Positions 1-11,892 are shown, numbered from the stretch's first letter. The stretch is DNA of 64,000 nucleotides from Acorus gramineus (GCA_030737835.1 CM060850.1:6501299-6565298); one strand, 5' to 3'. Notes: a model not told the origin generated them from the letters alone. A program made the numbers and translations.

Positions 1-709
1 GGAATTGTGGAGGTGAATGGTTCTTCAAGGAGGGTTTTTTTTTTTTTTTTTTGGGGGGGGGGTGGGGGGGTGTTGGTTGTTTTGTATATAAGAGTGTATG
101 CAATCCTATATCCAAACATTTATTCGAATTTAAATTTGAATAAAAATTATTTAAAACCTTCTCGAATCATTTACCTATACTGATACCAAATCAACCTTTT
201 ACTCAAATCTTTACCCAAATCAAGGGAGACTCAAGTCTTTATCCGAATTTTCAACATCTCTTTTTTTTTCTTTACCAATACATTTTCTTCCAACGTGACA
301 TTTTTTTCCCTTGAATTCTACATTTAGTTGAATTATATTAGATATCTTTTCACCCCCAAAATTTTCACCATCTCTTGAAAAAAAAAATAGTCTTCTTTAT
401 TAAGTCTACATATTTGTTTTTTAACTTATTATTTTTACTCCAATAAAAAAAAGATTATTTTTACCTTTATAATTTTTAAATTTAAATATCTTGGAAGGAA
501 GAAAAATTGAGTAGTAAAAATGTTTGGGGAAAAACTTTGAAAATGTTTATGAGAAATAATTAGAAGAAGATATGAATTTTTAAAAAGATTTGAGTAAAAA
601 ACAAAGTGATGGTTGGAGACACATCATATTAAATCAAATTTTTACTCAAATTTTAAGTGAAATTTAAATATAGGTTTGAGTAAGTCTAGGAGATGGCCTT
701 AACATTAGA
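1..709. other. A+T-rich intergenic sequence
   Basis: No gene was found on either strand. The left edge has a T run followed by a G run interrupted by single T residues (about 38-71). The rest is low-complexity A/T sequence. Confidence 0.6.
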
Positions 710-905
710 AATAACTAGAATTAAACTATTTTTGAATGATATGACATGCAATCCTTTTGTAGTCCTCTCGAGTTGTGATGTTTTTTTTAAAGATGTGTTT
801 TTTAATTTACATATATTTTTCATAATAAAATGAAATATATGCTTTAATTGTATAGTTATTATTTATGTAAAAACAATTAGAGATATATTTCATCTAATAA
901 AGCCT
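710..905 (+). repeat. Remnant tail of a tandem-array unit
   Basis: This stretch matches the 3' tails of the array units further right (about 6,660-6,880, 11,360-11,590 and 14,985-15,090). Shared text includes a CCTAGAATTA-like start, TAGTCCTCTC and ATATATTTCATC. It implies that the array once extended further left. Similarity was judged by eye. Confidence 0.5.
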
Positions 906-1514
906 CTTCCATATTAGGGGGGAGTATCGGAAAGGATGAACTAAATTAGTCTAGTCTCATGCGCACATGCTACGTAGTGTAATTCCAACCGTGACATGGG
1001 CAATTTACCAATTTGGTTCGCACACAACAAACGTATATTTTGGTACCAACATTTCTACATGAAAAATTGTGAGATTCGGCTCTTCAATATCTCTCGAACG
1101 GGGGAGGGGTGTTGGTTATCTAGGTTGAATGAGTGTCATTCCCCGGTCTCGGGTGTGTCTTCCGGTGGTACCCATCTATATTATTTTGATTCTCTCTTTT
1201 TGACATGGGGAAATGGATTGTGCAGTTCGCATATCTCGTGCCACTGTATCCTAATCTCCCATTTTGATTTCGTGCCCCCCCCCCCCCCGTCTTGATTTCT
1301 AATCCTTTCTCTCTCTTTATCCCCCACATTTCTTCTAAGTTCAGACTTTTGTAACTGATTATGATTAGTGATAAACGGTCTACCATTTTCAAAATAAAAA
1401 AGATCTTCTTTATAAGAAAAATAACATTGTAATTGGGGTTGCACGAGGATTGCAAGTGGCTACGCAAATTTTTGTTCTCCGACGGTTCACATTAGTACAC
1501 ACAGATCACTAACG
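906..1514. other. Intergenic sequence with C run
   Basis: No convincing gene. Open frames here are short and interrupted by a 14-C run (1,275-1,288). From about 1,390 the text resembles the unit tail again, next to a short GCACGAGGATTGCAAGTGG segment. Confidence 0.45.
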
Positions 1515-1615
1515 GTGTACATAAACACAGATAACGATGTATACAAAATGATAACAATGTACGTAGGATGGTAACAATGCACACAGAATGGTAACAGTGT
1601 ACACAGAATGGTTAT
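1515..1615 (+). repeat. Degenerate 20-bp tandem repeat, five units
   Basis: Five consecutive 20-21 bp units start at 1515, 1536, 1556, 1576 and 1596. Each resembles AATGTACACAGAATGGTAAC with a few changes. Two looser copies follow to about 1,660. It is a minisatellite with no coding potential. Confidence 0.75.
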
Positions 1616-2110
1616 ATCTACAGTTGATTAACAATGTACATATATTACATAACAATGCACTATGAGGGTAAAATGGGAAAATTTAATGGCGGTTACCCCC
1701 TCTCGTTAGTGACAGGGACCCATACATACATAATAGGAATCGGTGTTTGATGACCTATTATTAAGTTGAAAAGTTGTAAGGATTTAAAATTAATATGGGG
1801 TCTACTGAGAGACTTGTAATTAATTTTCTCTTAAAATATTGAAAGGATATAAATGTGATATTTTATGTATTTTTTTTTTTTACCATTCTTACGTCTAATC
1901 TAAAAACTAAATTCAATAACGATCTACTCATATTTCATAAAAAAATAAATTAAGAATAAAACTGGAAATGAAGAAGTTCAAAAAAAACAAAAGTTGAAAA
2001 CACTCTTATTTAGTATAATAAATAAATGGATAGATGTAGACATGAAATTTTGATAAGTGGGTGTTGTTTGTTATACATGGGCCCGGATCCTCTACTATTA
2101 TATATGTGAT

Positions 2111-2313
2111 GTGATCGTGCTTCTCTTCCTCTCTTGAGTCTGCCATGTATCAGTATCACATAACACAATGAACGGTCAAAATAAATTTTGTTTATATGGA
2201 CCCCACCTTCCTTTTTCTTTCAATCCACACAAACTACACTCAAGCAACCCCTGCCGTTCATTGTGTGTTATGTGATACGTGGCGGACTCACAGAAAAAGA
2301 AAAGCACGATCAC
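2111..2313. mobile_element. Foldback element (MITE-like), about 60-bp arms
   Basis: The left arm (2,111-2,175) starts GTGATCGTGCTTCTCTTCC. The right arm (2,254-2,313) is its imperfect reverse complement, ending GCACGATCAC. Both arms carry the CACATAACAC/GTGTTATGTG block and the AACGG/CCGTT inner ends, around a loop of about 78 bp. No target duplication was identified, so the superfamily is open. Confidence 0.65.
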
Positions 2314-2334
2314 AACACAGATATACATAATCAT

Positions 2335-3148
2335 ATGTACCTTGAGACATAAAATCAAGTGACAATATAACTGATAAGAAAATCCAAAGGCCCTTAATGA
2401 AATGCGAATTGATATAAGATCTACAGAGATTATAAACACTAAATAAAATGCACTCGGTCATCCAATCGTTCCTGCAATCATAATAAATATACTAAATTAT
2501 ATACTCAGTTAGGTTCATATATACTATGTTAGGAAAATATAGAAACTTACGCACTCAGTTCAAATTATCATTTACCACCACGAATGGAAGCATGGGTCTA
2601 TCTCTGATTCGTGTACTGTGTACTGTGGGGTAATTGTAGTTATGTATGATCAAATTATATATTTCATTATAATTTGTAGTTTTTTTTTATCTTATTGAGA
2701 GGCAATCATGGCTTGAGAGAAAATGATTAAATTTGTAACAAATAACAGAGAATTTGTTATATGAAAACATAGTGAAAATTTGTCTAATGTGATTGTGTAT
2801 TTGTCTTCTCTACTTCGACTTTTATATGTGATGTTATATATTTTTAAATGTTGGATATTTATGATATATATATATATAATTTTTTCACAAACTTCCATTC
2901 ATACAATCCATTTACATGCATTTCTTCTATTTTTTATTTTTATTGTGATCCCGCTGAACTTCAGGTTCATTAAACATTTCTGGCTATTTATTTTCATCTG
3001 AAATGTCCCTAATGAATTTGTAAAGCTAGCACCCATTCGAACAGTTTACTATTTAATGTCTATTAAAAAAAGACTTGCAAATAATAGGTTTTTAATATTC
3101 TTTTTGTAAGCTAGCGCCCGTTCGCAGTGGTCTGTTCAATGTATGCAC
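2335..3148 (+). repeat. Array unit 0: internally deleted copy without promoter or core
   Basis: The left half (2,335-2,565) matches the distal upstream part of the other units: a GACATAAA-TCAAGTGACAAT block, then TAGGTT..ATATACTATGTTAGGAAAATAT. It then jumps directly to the far 3' part (ACGAATGGAAGCATGGGTC at about 2,579), matching 13,738 and 19,280. The TATA box, leader and hairpin core present elsewhere are missing. Near the end, a GTAAGCTAGC..CCCATTCG segment is repeated once (about 3,019 and 3,106). This is the most defective copy. Confidence 0.65.
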
Positions 3149-3150
3149 TT

Positions 3151-3580
3151 AAGGCCCCGTTTGGTTATAAGTTTGGGGTAGTTTTGCTTTTTAAAAAGTT
3201 GAAAAGCTAAAATCATATAGTCAAACGGGACAACTTTATTCAGAATCGAAAGCTGGATTCCTTTTAATTTTTCTCTCGAAATCCGTGTTTTGAAAAGCTA
3301 AAAAACAACACTTTTTTTTTATTGGAATTAAGTTATTTTAAGTTATTCAGTCCATTTGAATATGTGGAATCACATACAAATCAACTATCATCATTTTTTC
3401 ACATTTTATAAATAATTTTACATACCTTATTCACATTTTATCTAAACAAAAAATACTTCATTACGTTTTCCAACGAGAATAATTAGAAACACAATCAAAC
3501 AGAAACTCATTTTATGCTTATCTATACTAGAATAATCCTAAATTTCATAATAACTTAATTTTCTATCCAAACGGTCATGC
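3151..3580. mobile_element. MITE with CCGTTTGG..CCAAACGG ends
   Basis: The segment starts AAGGCCCCGTTTGGTTATAA and ends TATCCAAACGGTCATGC, a short terminal inverted repeat. It interrupts unit 0 between its body and its tail (about 3,590-3,700). It is A/T-rich with no ORF. No clean target duplication is visible. Confidence 0.5.
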
Positions 3581-3949
3581 TTTTTTTTATTTATAATGAT
3601 GTTGCTTCAATTAAATATACTCATTTACATAGAAGATTTAGAGATATTTCATCCAACAAAGTATCTCCTTAATGAGAAAAATGACATTGTATTGTGAGTG
3701 GCACCGTGCAGACATGGAAGCACTGTGTGACATTGCGTATGGACCATTTGATCGTGCAATCTCGCGATCAGACGGTCCAATTTTAGGGAGACTCTTAACG
3801 GTAAGAGCCTCATGAAAAACAAACATAGCAAGTTTGTGCGATCCGACGGTACATACACGATCACGCATGGACATGAAACTCTAAATTACAACTAAGAGTC
3901 TCCCAAACATTAGACCACAAGATTGCGCGATCAGACGGTCTATTTGTTT
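3581..3949. other. Unit 0 tail and a direct repeat
   Basis: The tail motif ATATTTCATCCAACAAAGTA appears at about 3,644. After it, a GCGATCAGACGGTC block occurs twice in direct orientation (3,764-3,777 and 3,927-3,940), with partly inverted GAGACTCTTA/TAAGAGTCTC text between. It is likely an old small transposon. No gene was seen. Confidence 0.45.
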
Positions 3950-4720
3950 TCATAATATTATTAATAACATTCAACTATATACCATTGAAAACTTAATTTC
4001 ATATATATATATAACAATTAAATCCATCATGGTTTAAGGCGTGTTTGTAATGAGATTTTGCTATCGGATTTAAAATTTAGGATTGACGAAACCTATCCTA
4101 AACCGGTTCGTTGTTGTCACTAATTCTCATATTTTCATAAGCACGGAATCTTTAAATGATTATTTCAAAATATCACCTTTGATTTTGCCCAAAATAACCA
4201 TGGAGTACGTGAGACATAAATAGTCAAGTGACAATATGGAGAGCTTATTAAGCAAATCCAAAGACTTTTAATGCAATGCCTATTGATAAGATCCACAGAG
4301 ATTATGGACATTGAATACATGACCTATATATGCATTAAATCATCCCTGTAATCAATCTTGCAATCATAATATATTATAATAAATTAAATGCTCAATTAGG
4401 TTAGTATATACTATGTTAAGAAAATATAAGAACATATACATTCAATTCAATAGAGTATATACTTCATTTTTTACGAAGTTATGTACTTAATTAAATAAGC
4501 ATGTACCTTCAAACATGTTAGCACTATAAAATTATAAGAACACAGGTCCTTGACACTTTCTCTCAATAAATACTACAAAATTAAAAATTGATTGATATAA
4601 TTCCTTGTATGTTCTATCCCAGATATCCCATTGAAATACATTTAATGAATTTTAACATAATGACTATTACAAAAATCACATAATCACGAAACATTGATTG
4701 AATAAAGATCTCTCACCACA

Positions 4721-4729
4721 CTATAAATA
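4721..4729 (+). promoter_or_regulatory. TATA box of array unit 1
   Basis: CTATAAATA lies in the block CTCACCACACTATAAATATG. The surrounding 60 bp are nearly identical in units 1-4, while sequence further away has drifted more. Transcription would be expected to start about 25-32 bp downstream, near 4,752. Confidence 0.65.
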
Positions 4730-4751
4730 TGAAGCATTGGCTATCCTATTC

Positions 4752-5117
4752 TCCAACAAAAAGCACTTTCTCTCCTACCAACACATTTTCAAGCACCCAT
4801 CCAGTGTTTCTTTCCTTTCTTTTCTTCACTCATTTGTTGGGTTTTTTTTTTTGTGACACAAAAACCTTGCTTTCATCTACCTTTCATTGTGTGCCATCTC
4901 TTCTTCTGAAATGAAAGCAATGAAACAAATAATCAGCCCCTCTGAGTGTTTGTTTTTACTTTTGTATCTTCTATTAGAACATGAAGAGTTTCATTTCCTC
5001 ATAAAGCGGGGAAACCATTTCTCATTAAAAGGGAATGAAGGGCACATGCTCTCCATTACCTCCATACGAAAGCTGATACATATTCTCTTTCGTATGGTAA
5101 ACAATTCTTCTCTCTAA
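4752..5117 (+). ncRNA. Candidate hairpin non-coding RNA gene, copy 1
   Basis: The presumed transcript begins after the TATA box with a CT-rich leader, then a core with two inverted repeats. Hairpin 1 pairs 4,977-4,998 with 5,031-5,051: a 10-bp stem with one G-U, an internal loop, then a further imperfect stem. Hairpin 2 has perfect 11-bp arms, CCATACGAAAG at 5,062-5,072 and CTTTCGTATGG at 5,087-5,097, with a 14-nt loop. The region can also be read as a 68-residue ORF (4,911-5,117) with a hydrophobic stretch (SECLFLLLYLLL), so a small peptide cannot be excluded. Against coding: relative to copy 4 I count 6 amino-acid-changing and 2 silent differences in about 55 codons, which is no purifying pattern. 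I recognise no known RNA or peptide family. The RNA function is inferred; inverted repeats and copy number are seen. Confidence 0.45.
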
Positions 5118-7511
5118 GTCTTCTTACATAACATTGCACACTTTCCTTTGATTTGCCACATTTAGGCCTGTGCACCCTCTTTTGATTCACTACTTTTAGG
5201 CCTTGAATGATAGCAATATCATTCATGTTACATATCAAGGAATTTTTGTTGGATTGTCTTGTTTGTGTCATTTATTTGGTTTTGGGTTTATAAGGAAAAA
5301 CTGCAACAGTGGAGACGAAGAGTTCTTCGTGTGGTTGAAAAATTGCTAGTCTCTACAAATGTAAATGCATGCAGGTCAAGCAGTTCTATAATTTGAGAGA
5401 AACTCTAGAGATTGAGAGGAAGAGTCAGATTTGTAATCTATTACCAAGAATCTGTATTGCAAAAATTTAATGAAATTTTTTTTTTCTTCCTTTTCAGTGG
5501 ATGTAGAAAATATTGGCCAAACAATGGAAATTTTCTATCTCATGTAATTGTGTATAATTTGGTTCATTCTTCTCTACTTCTGTATGCAGTGTTAATCTTC
5601 AACATTGGATATTTATGATATAATCCAAAACTTTCTTCTATGTTTTATTGTGATATGTGTGAACTTCAACTCCATTAAACATTTAGAGCTATTTTCTTCT
5701 CATCTGAAATGTCTCTAATGACTTTGCAATAAGATTGTATCCATTCGAATAGTTGTCTGTCCAATGTATATAAAAAAGGCTTTTCTGAACAATTTTGAAT
5801 CCTTCTGTTTTCTTGCATTCAATTCCCTATTACTCGAAAATCAAAATGACTCATATGTCAATGTATCCATTTTATCGGGATATGATAATACAAGTATTTA
5901 GTACGAGAACTCAACTTAATTGCATTTTAGAGAGTTAATGGAATCTCGTTGGTTGAGTTGTTTCTTATAAGAAAATCATATCAATGAAATTCCGATCCGT
6001 GCATATGAAGTACGTGTTCGTTTCAAGAAAATATACTACAGATTATATTATTTTCGCATGGGAAAAGTTCTAAAACAGTTTGAGCAGGCATTCTCCAATA
6101 TTCCATCATTAGTTGTTTATTGTTGACTAAAATTAATCAATCTCTAATGATCTGCACATGTAATAGTTATTATGCATCTGATTCAAATCAACAGCTATCT
6201 TGTGATAGTTTCAGACAAGCAAGAGTCTATAATTAATGAGAGATGCTGATTCAACAGTCCTTCCTAGATGAAGTCCAACGTTGGAGATCCAAAGGTTTAC
6301 CAATGTTGTGAAAAAGGAAAGAAAGAAAAGAAAGGCTAAAAGAATTCAACGATTTAAACCATTTATCATAATGTTAAAAAGAATTACTTAATAAGAGTGG
6401 TCAATACTTTTGATTTTGTTTATACTGTTATACTATCAAAAAAAAAAAAGAAACTATTTACTTAATAAGGAATGCATTTGAATTTTGAAATCAATGTCAA
6501 AACTCAAAAAAAAAAAAAAAAAAAAAACAGAAAGAAAGAAAAAGTTAATTGATTAATAGTTTTACGCACGTGCCAGAGCATATGATAAATCCATATTATG
6601 TTTGCATTAATGTGCATTAAAATAATTAATTTTTGAATGATGCCACATCCCACATGCAAGTTTATATACCTAGAATTATTTTTTTTAACGATGTTACATG
6701 CAAGTTTATATTCAATCACTTTTTAGTCCTCTTTGAGAATTTTTTTCAAGATATATATTTTGCATGAATATATACATTTTAAAAAAAATGAAATATATAC
6801 AGTAGTTTTATAACTCATTTATATAAAAATAATTAGAGAAATATATTATCCGACAAAATATCCATTTAATTTAAAAAATGACACTGTCTTACCGTGAGTG
6901 GTCGTGCTTTATTTTTTTGGGGAGGTAATGAGTTAAGATTACGGCTGTTTTATGATATATGATATAAGGACGTTGTTATACAGTCTTTATTTCCAAAAAT
7001 AAATATTATATTTTGTGAGAGTAAATATTAAAAAGAGAAAATAAAGGTTATTTTTTTTTGTATAACTTAATAGTGTTAATAGACATATTTATAAAATATT
7101 ATGAAATTTAGCTATAGTAGTAAATGTAAAAAAATTTAAGTATTTCAATGGTATAATAAATATATTTGTACTCGCATAAAAATAAATAACAAGTTTTCAG
7201 AGGTCATATATACAACCGCTCTTTTATTTGCCCCTTTAGTTGTATTGTGCTTTAAAAGAAATATCTTCATAATTTTTAAATTAATATGTGTTGTATGCAT
7301 TTTGCAAATGTAAACAGTGCAAATGACTTTCCTGAAACACACACATTTTTAATTTTAAAGCAAGGACTCTGTATCCAATCACCGCTTGATTTTGCCTAAT
7401 ATAATTATGAACAATGTTCCACGTAGTCCGTGCGGATAATTTACATACCTCCTGAGATACAAGTAGGTATATATCTCTAAAAATGAGGTATATATACTTT
7501 ATTAAATTTTA

Positions 7512-7786
7512 GGGATTTTTAGTTTTAAGTCCTCATAAACTATATGATTTAGTGATCGATCCCTAACTTCTTTATATTTTGGTTTAAGTCCCCAGATTTC
7601 AAGGGCACGTTCCTTTTTAGTCCCTCTTAGGGACTAAAAAAACATCAAATAATTTAGGGATAGGTCCCTAGGAGGGACTAAAAAGGAACATATCCTTTAA
7701 ATCTGAAGACTTAAACCGAAATATGAAGAAGTGAGGGATCGATCACTAAATCATATAGTTTATGAGAACTTAAAACTAAAAATCCC
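7512..7786. mobile_element. Mutator-like foldback MITE, copy 1
   Basis: The 275-bp element starts GGGATTTTTAGTTTTAAGTC and ends with the reverse complement, ACTTAAAACTAAAAATCCC. The arms continue inward nearly to the centre. It is flanked by a perfect 9-bp direct repeat TAAATTTTA (7,503-7,511 and 7,787-7,795). A 9-bp target duplication is typical of Mutator-like transposons. No ORF, so it must be mobilised in trans. The family recurs at 31,019, 36,033, 52,648 and 55,523. Confidence 0.85.
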
Positions 7787-8403
7787 TAAATTTTATTTAC
7801 ATTTGCTAAATATGGATTCAATCAAAATAAAAAATAATGGAGCGATATTCACTTTTCATTATAGCATATAACACATTAGATGAGATACATTATTTAAAAA
7901 AAAAGCGATAATTGAGAACTAAATCAAGTGACAACATCGACAATTGATAAATAAATCCAACGTCCGTGGATAAGATTTTTAGAGATTATGGACATCGAAT
8001 ATATGGTATCTACAATTGGTCATCCTTGTCAGTTTCTACAATTTGAATATATACTAAGTTATATACTCATTTGGGTTAGTATATACTATGTTAGGAAAAT
8101 ATAAAAGTTTATTCAATTCAGTGGAGTATCAATTTCATCTTTTATGAAGTTCTGTATTTTATCGGATAAATATACACCTTCAAACAGTTTGAAACTGTAA
8201 AATTATAAGAATAACTGTCCGTAACATTTTCTCTCAATATATACTACAAAATCAGAAATTGTTAACTATAATTCCTTGTCTATTCTATTCCAGATATCCA
8301 ATTGAATTACATTTAATGAATTTCAACACAATGAATTTTAATGCGAATCATGCAAAAATCACATAATCACAAAGCATTGATTGAAAAGAGATCTCTCACC
8401 ACA

Positions 8404-8412
8404 CTATAAATA
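8404..8412 (+). promoter_or_regulatory. TATA box of array unit 2
   Basis: CTATAAATA sits in the same conserved block as in unit 1 (CCACACTATAAATATGAAGC). Confidence 0.65.
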
Positions 8413-8434
8413 TGAAGCATTGGCTCTCCTCTTC

Positions 8435-9147
8435 CCCAGCCAAAAGCACCTCTTCTCTTCTACCAATATAATTTCAAGCTCCCATTAAGTTTTTCTTTCC
8501 TTTCATTCTCTTCTTCACTCGTTTGTTAGTTTGTTTTTGTGACAAAAAATACCTTGCTTGCCACTACCTTTCATTGTGTGTCCATCTCTTCTTCTCAATA
8601 TAATTTCAAGCTCCCATTAAGTTTTTCTTTCCTTTCATTCTCTTCTTCACTCGTTTGTTAGTTTGTTTTTGTGACAAAAAATACCTTGCTTGCCACTACC
8701 TTTCATTGTGTGTCCATCCTTCTCTTCTACCAATATAATTTCAAGCTCCCATTAAGTTTTTCTTTCCTTTCATTCTCTTCTTCACTCGTTTGTTAGTTTG
8801 TTTTTGTGACAAAAAATACCTTGCTTGCCACTACCTTTCATTGTGTGTCCATCTCTTCTTCTCAAATGAAATCCATGAAACAAATCATCAGCCCCTCTAT
8901 GTGTCTGTTTTTCCTTTTATATCTTCTATTGGAACATGAAGAACTTCATTTCCTCATAAAGCGGGGAAACCATTTCTCATTAAAAGGGAATGAAGGGCAC
9001 ATGCTCTCCATTACCTCCATACAAAAGCATATACATATTACATATTTGCTTTCGTATGGGAAAAAATGCTTCTTCTTAAGATTTTATACTAAACATTGCG
9101 CACTTTCCTTTGATTTGCCCCTTTTAAGCCTGTGCACCATTCTTTAA
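8435..9147 (+). ncRNA. Candidate hairpin non-coding RNA gene, copy 2
   Basis: Same promoter-leader-core order as copy 1, with the leader expanded by a triplicated segment. Over 4,990-5,067 versus 8,945-9,022 copies 1 and 2 are identical for 78 nt, a span including most of hairpin 1, while 10 of the 27 codons before it differ. That regional conservation suggests a constraint on RNA structure, or gene conversion. Hairpin 2 arms are 9,017-9,029 and 9,047-9,059 with one A-C mismatch. The matching ORF (8,866-9,147, 93 residues) has an unrelated, longer C-terminus, again unlike a conserved protein. Confidence 0.45.
8452..8861 (+). repeat. Leader segment triplicated in tandem (132-135 bp)
   Basis: The text from AATATAATTTCAAGCTCCC to the end of the leader occurs three times, starting at 8,465, 8,597 and 8,732. 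Other units have it once. The three copies are almost identical, so this expansion is recent relative to the unit duplications. Confidence 0.85.
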
Positions 9148-10260
9148 TTCATTAGGCCTATATCAGATGTGTTGTGAATGCTAGCAATTTCATTCAGGCT
9201 ACATAACATGGAGTTTGTGTTGGACTGTTGGATTTATGTTTTGCATTCCTCTTTTTGGTTTATCAAGGACGAATTGTGCCCCATGGTTGAAATATTGTTT
9301 GTCTCTACGAATGGACCGGAAGCACGGGTTGTCCTCTAGCTAATTCATGTATTTTGTATGGGGGCATTGTGGTATACATGTATCAGAGTATATATTTGGT
9401 TGTAAGTTGGTGTTTTTTTTTTTAATTTTATTGAGAGGCAACCAGGGTTGAGAGAAAGAGTCAGATATGTAACCCACCATGCAGAATTTGTAATCCACAA
9501 ATATGGTAATTAGTGAAATATGTTTTTCCTGAAAAGTGGACGTAAAAAATATTTATCGAGCCATGCAAATCCTCTGTTCATGAGATGGTGTATTTATTTT
9601 CAATTTTCTCTATTTTTATATGCGGTGTTATTATGCAACATTATATTGAATATTATATAGTATGACATTTATCATTTCCATCTTATCCGAACATGATAAA
9701 ACAAGTATTTGATTCGATGACTCTACTTGATTGCATTCTAGAGAGTCAATGGAGTTTTGTTCATGTCACTGAAATTCTATGCATAGATATTCATTTCAAG
9801 AAAATATATTAAAGATTACAATATTTTCTTCTGTGAATAGTTCTAACAGTTGGAGCAGGTCGTCTGCAATATTATATTCCATCTCTAGTTGTCAAACTGT
9901 AGGCACAAATCATTTTTAATATTGATTTGATTCAAATAATCAGCCATCTTGTGATGAGTTACAAATAAGCAAGACTATAATCAGAGATGCTGATTCAACA
10001 TCCTTTGCTAGATAAAGTCCAAAGTTGGAGATCCAAAGTTTTGAACCAAGTATATATCATTATTTAAAAAAAATTACTTAATTCGAATGGTCACTCACTC
10101 CTGTTTTTCAACCAATTGTTAACCAAGTCTTTTTATACTACTCTGCTACAAAAAGAAAAGTCTATTTACACACAAATCCTCAAAAGAGTGATTGTTATCA
10201 TGAAAGTTTGCATTTTTTTTTTACATTTTAAAATCAATGTCAAAACTCAAATAAAATAAA

Positions 10261-11216
10261 GGGTTAAAGACATCTAAGTCCCTACAAACATGGGAAAACC
10301 CATATAAGTCCCTACTAAAATTAGGACAGACGTACGAGTCCTTGAAAACTCAGAAAAACCCAATTATCATCCCTGAGTTAAATTTCATCCAAACTTAACG
10401 GAATATTCCCAGAATATTCTGTCACATATAATTGTGTTGACGTTGAAGTCCTTATAAACAGTCATAAAGACAAATTAGTCCCTACAAAAGACAAAATTGC
10501 CCCTAAAAGACTTTTACATTAAATTGTGTACACATTGCAGTCCCTATAAACAATCATAAAGACAAATTAGTCATTGCAAAAGATAAAATTGCCCCTCAAA
10601 GATTTTTACATTTAATTGGATAGACATTACAATCATTATAAATAATCGTAAAAACAAATTGGTACATGTAAAAGACAAAAATGCACCTGAAGAATTGTTA
10701 CATTTAATTGTGTAGAAATTACAGTCTTTTAGAGGGTATTTAATTTTTAAATTGCAATGTATGCACAATTAAATGTAAAAATCATTCAAGGGTATTTTTG
10801 TCTTTTAGAGGGACCAATTTGTCTTTACGATTATTTATAAGGACTGTAATGTCTATTCAATTACATGTAAAAGTCTTTCAAGGGCAATTTTGTCTTTTAC
10901 GGGGACTAATTTGTCTTTATGATTATTTATAAGGACTATAACATATACACAATTTAATGTAAAAGTCTTTTAGAGGCAATTTTATCTTTTGCAGGGACTA
11001 ATTTGTCTTTATGACTGTTTATAAGGACTTCAATGTCTACACAATTATATGTGATGGAATATTCTAGGAATATTCCGTTAAATTTGAATGGAAATTTAAC
11101 TCAGGGATGATAATTGAGTTTTTCTGAGTTTTCAGGAACTCGTACGTCTGTCCCAATTTTAGTAGGGACTTATATGGGTTTTTTCATGTTTGTAGGGACT
11201 TAGATGTCTTTAACCC
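10261..11216. mobile_element. Large Mutator-like foldback element
   Basis: The 956-bp element starts GGGTTAAAGACATCTAAGTC and ends with its reverse complement, GACTTAGATGTCTTTAACCC. The arms are long, and the inner part repeats a motif like GACAAATTAGTC..GACAAAATTGCCCC. A perfect 9-bp target duplication TAAATAAAA-type (TAAAATAAA) lies at 10,252-10,260 and 11,217-11,225. No transposase ORF. A shorter relative is at 47,110-47,903. Confidence 0.85.
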
Positions 11217-11459
11217 TAAAATAAAACAATAAGGGAGTACTAGCTTTTTGCACGTGGCAAAGCACCTGGTAAAACATTCCTTTTTTTTTTTTTTTTATAG
11301 TACTTGTATTATTGTGCATTAAAATTATTAATTTTTGAATGATGTTACATACAAGTTTATATACCTAGAATTATTATTTTTTAGTGATGTTACACGCAAG
11401 TTTATATGCAATATTCCTTTTATGGTCCTCTCATGTTGAGAATTTTTTTTGAAGATGTA

Positions 11460-11464
<5 letters not shown>

Positions 11465-11503
<39 letters not shown>
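11465..11503. repeat. (AT)n microsatellite
   Basis: A run of alternating A and T within the unit 2 tail; no function is implied. Confidence 0.85.
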
Positions 11504-11510
<7 letters not shown>

Positions 11511-11892
11511 ATAAATATATACGTTATTTATATATTTTCATTTACCTAAAAAAATTAAAGAAATATTTCATCCAACATGTATATCTACTTGATTAGAAAA
11601 ATGGCATTGTATTCCCAGTGCTCAACATATTATTCTATCATTTTTGTTATTTTTGGGAAGTAATGAGTGAGGGTAAAACCTGTTGAAAATCTCAAAATAA
11701 AAATAAAAATAAATAATGTAGAGCAGATGAGAGAAGAGAGAGAGAAACATTAACACACAAAGAATTAAACTACATTTCGAATATTATTTGTTCATATATA
11801 TGCTATTTATTAATTCAATCATTTAAGTTTAGATAGACTCAAATTTCAACAGAGTTAATTAACCAAACAACATAATTGAGATTTGATTTTAG

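Larger units (their letters stand above)
3950..6960 (+). repeat. Tandem array unit 1
   Basis: Full-length unit: distal upstream block (about 4,190-4,470), promoter (4,721), leader, hairpin core (4,977-5,097), a conserved 3' body (TTAGGCCT, AGCAATATCATTCA, GAGAGGAAGAGTCAGAT at about 5,415) and a tail (CCTAGAATTA at about 6,669 to about 6,900). The same order recurs in units 2, 3 and 4. Borders are approximate because the ends have diverged. Confidence 0.7.
7370..11640 (+). repeat. Tandem array unit 2 (with two inserted Mutator-like elements)
   Basis: The order matches unit 1: upstream block (about 7,905-8,330), TATA (8,404), triplicated leader, hairpin core (8,932-9,059), 3' body and tail (about 11,361-11,620). 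It is lengthened by foldback elements at 7,512-7,786 and 10,261-11,216 and by a TA microsatellite at about 11,465-11,503. Confidence 0.7.

Noticed and set aside
5031..5051. Resemblance of the hairpin 1 right arm (GAAGGGCACATGC) to the 3' half of miR164.
   Set aside because: Only 14 of 21 positions match, the 5' seed part differs, and copy 3 reads GAAGAGCACAAGC. Most likely coincidence.
4911..5117. Conserved small secreted peptide encoded by the array.
   Set aside because: Substitutions are not biased to silent sites and C-termini differ between copies; kept only as an alternative reading.
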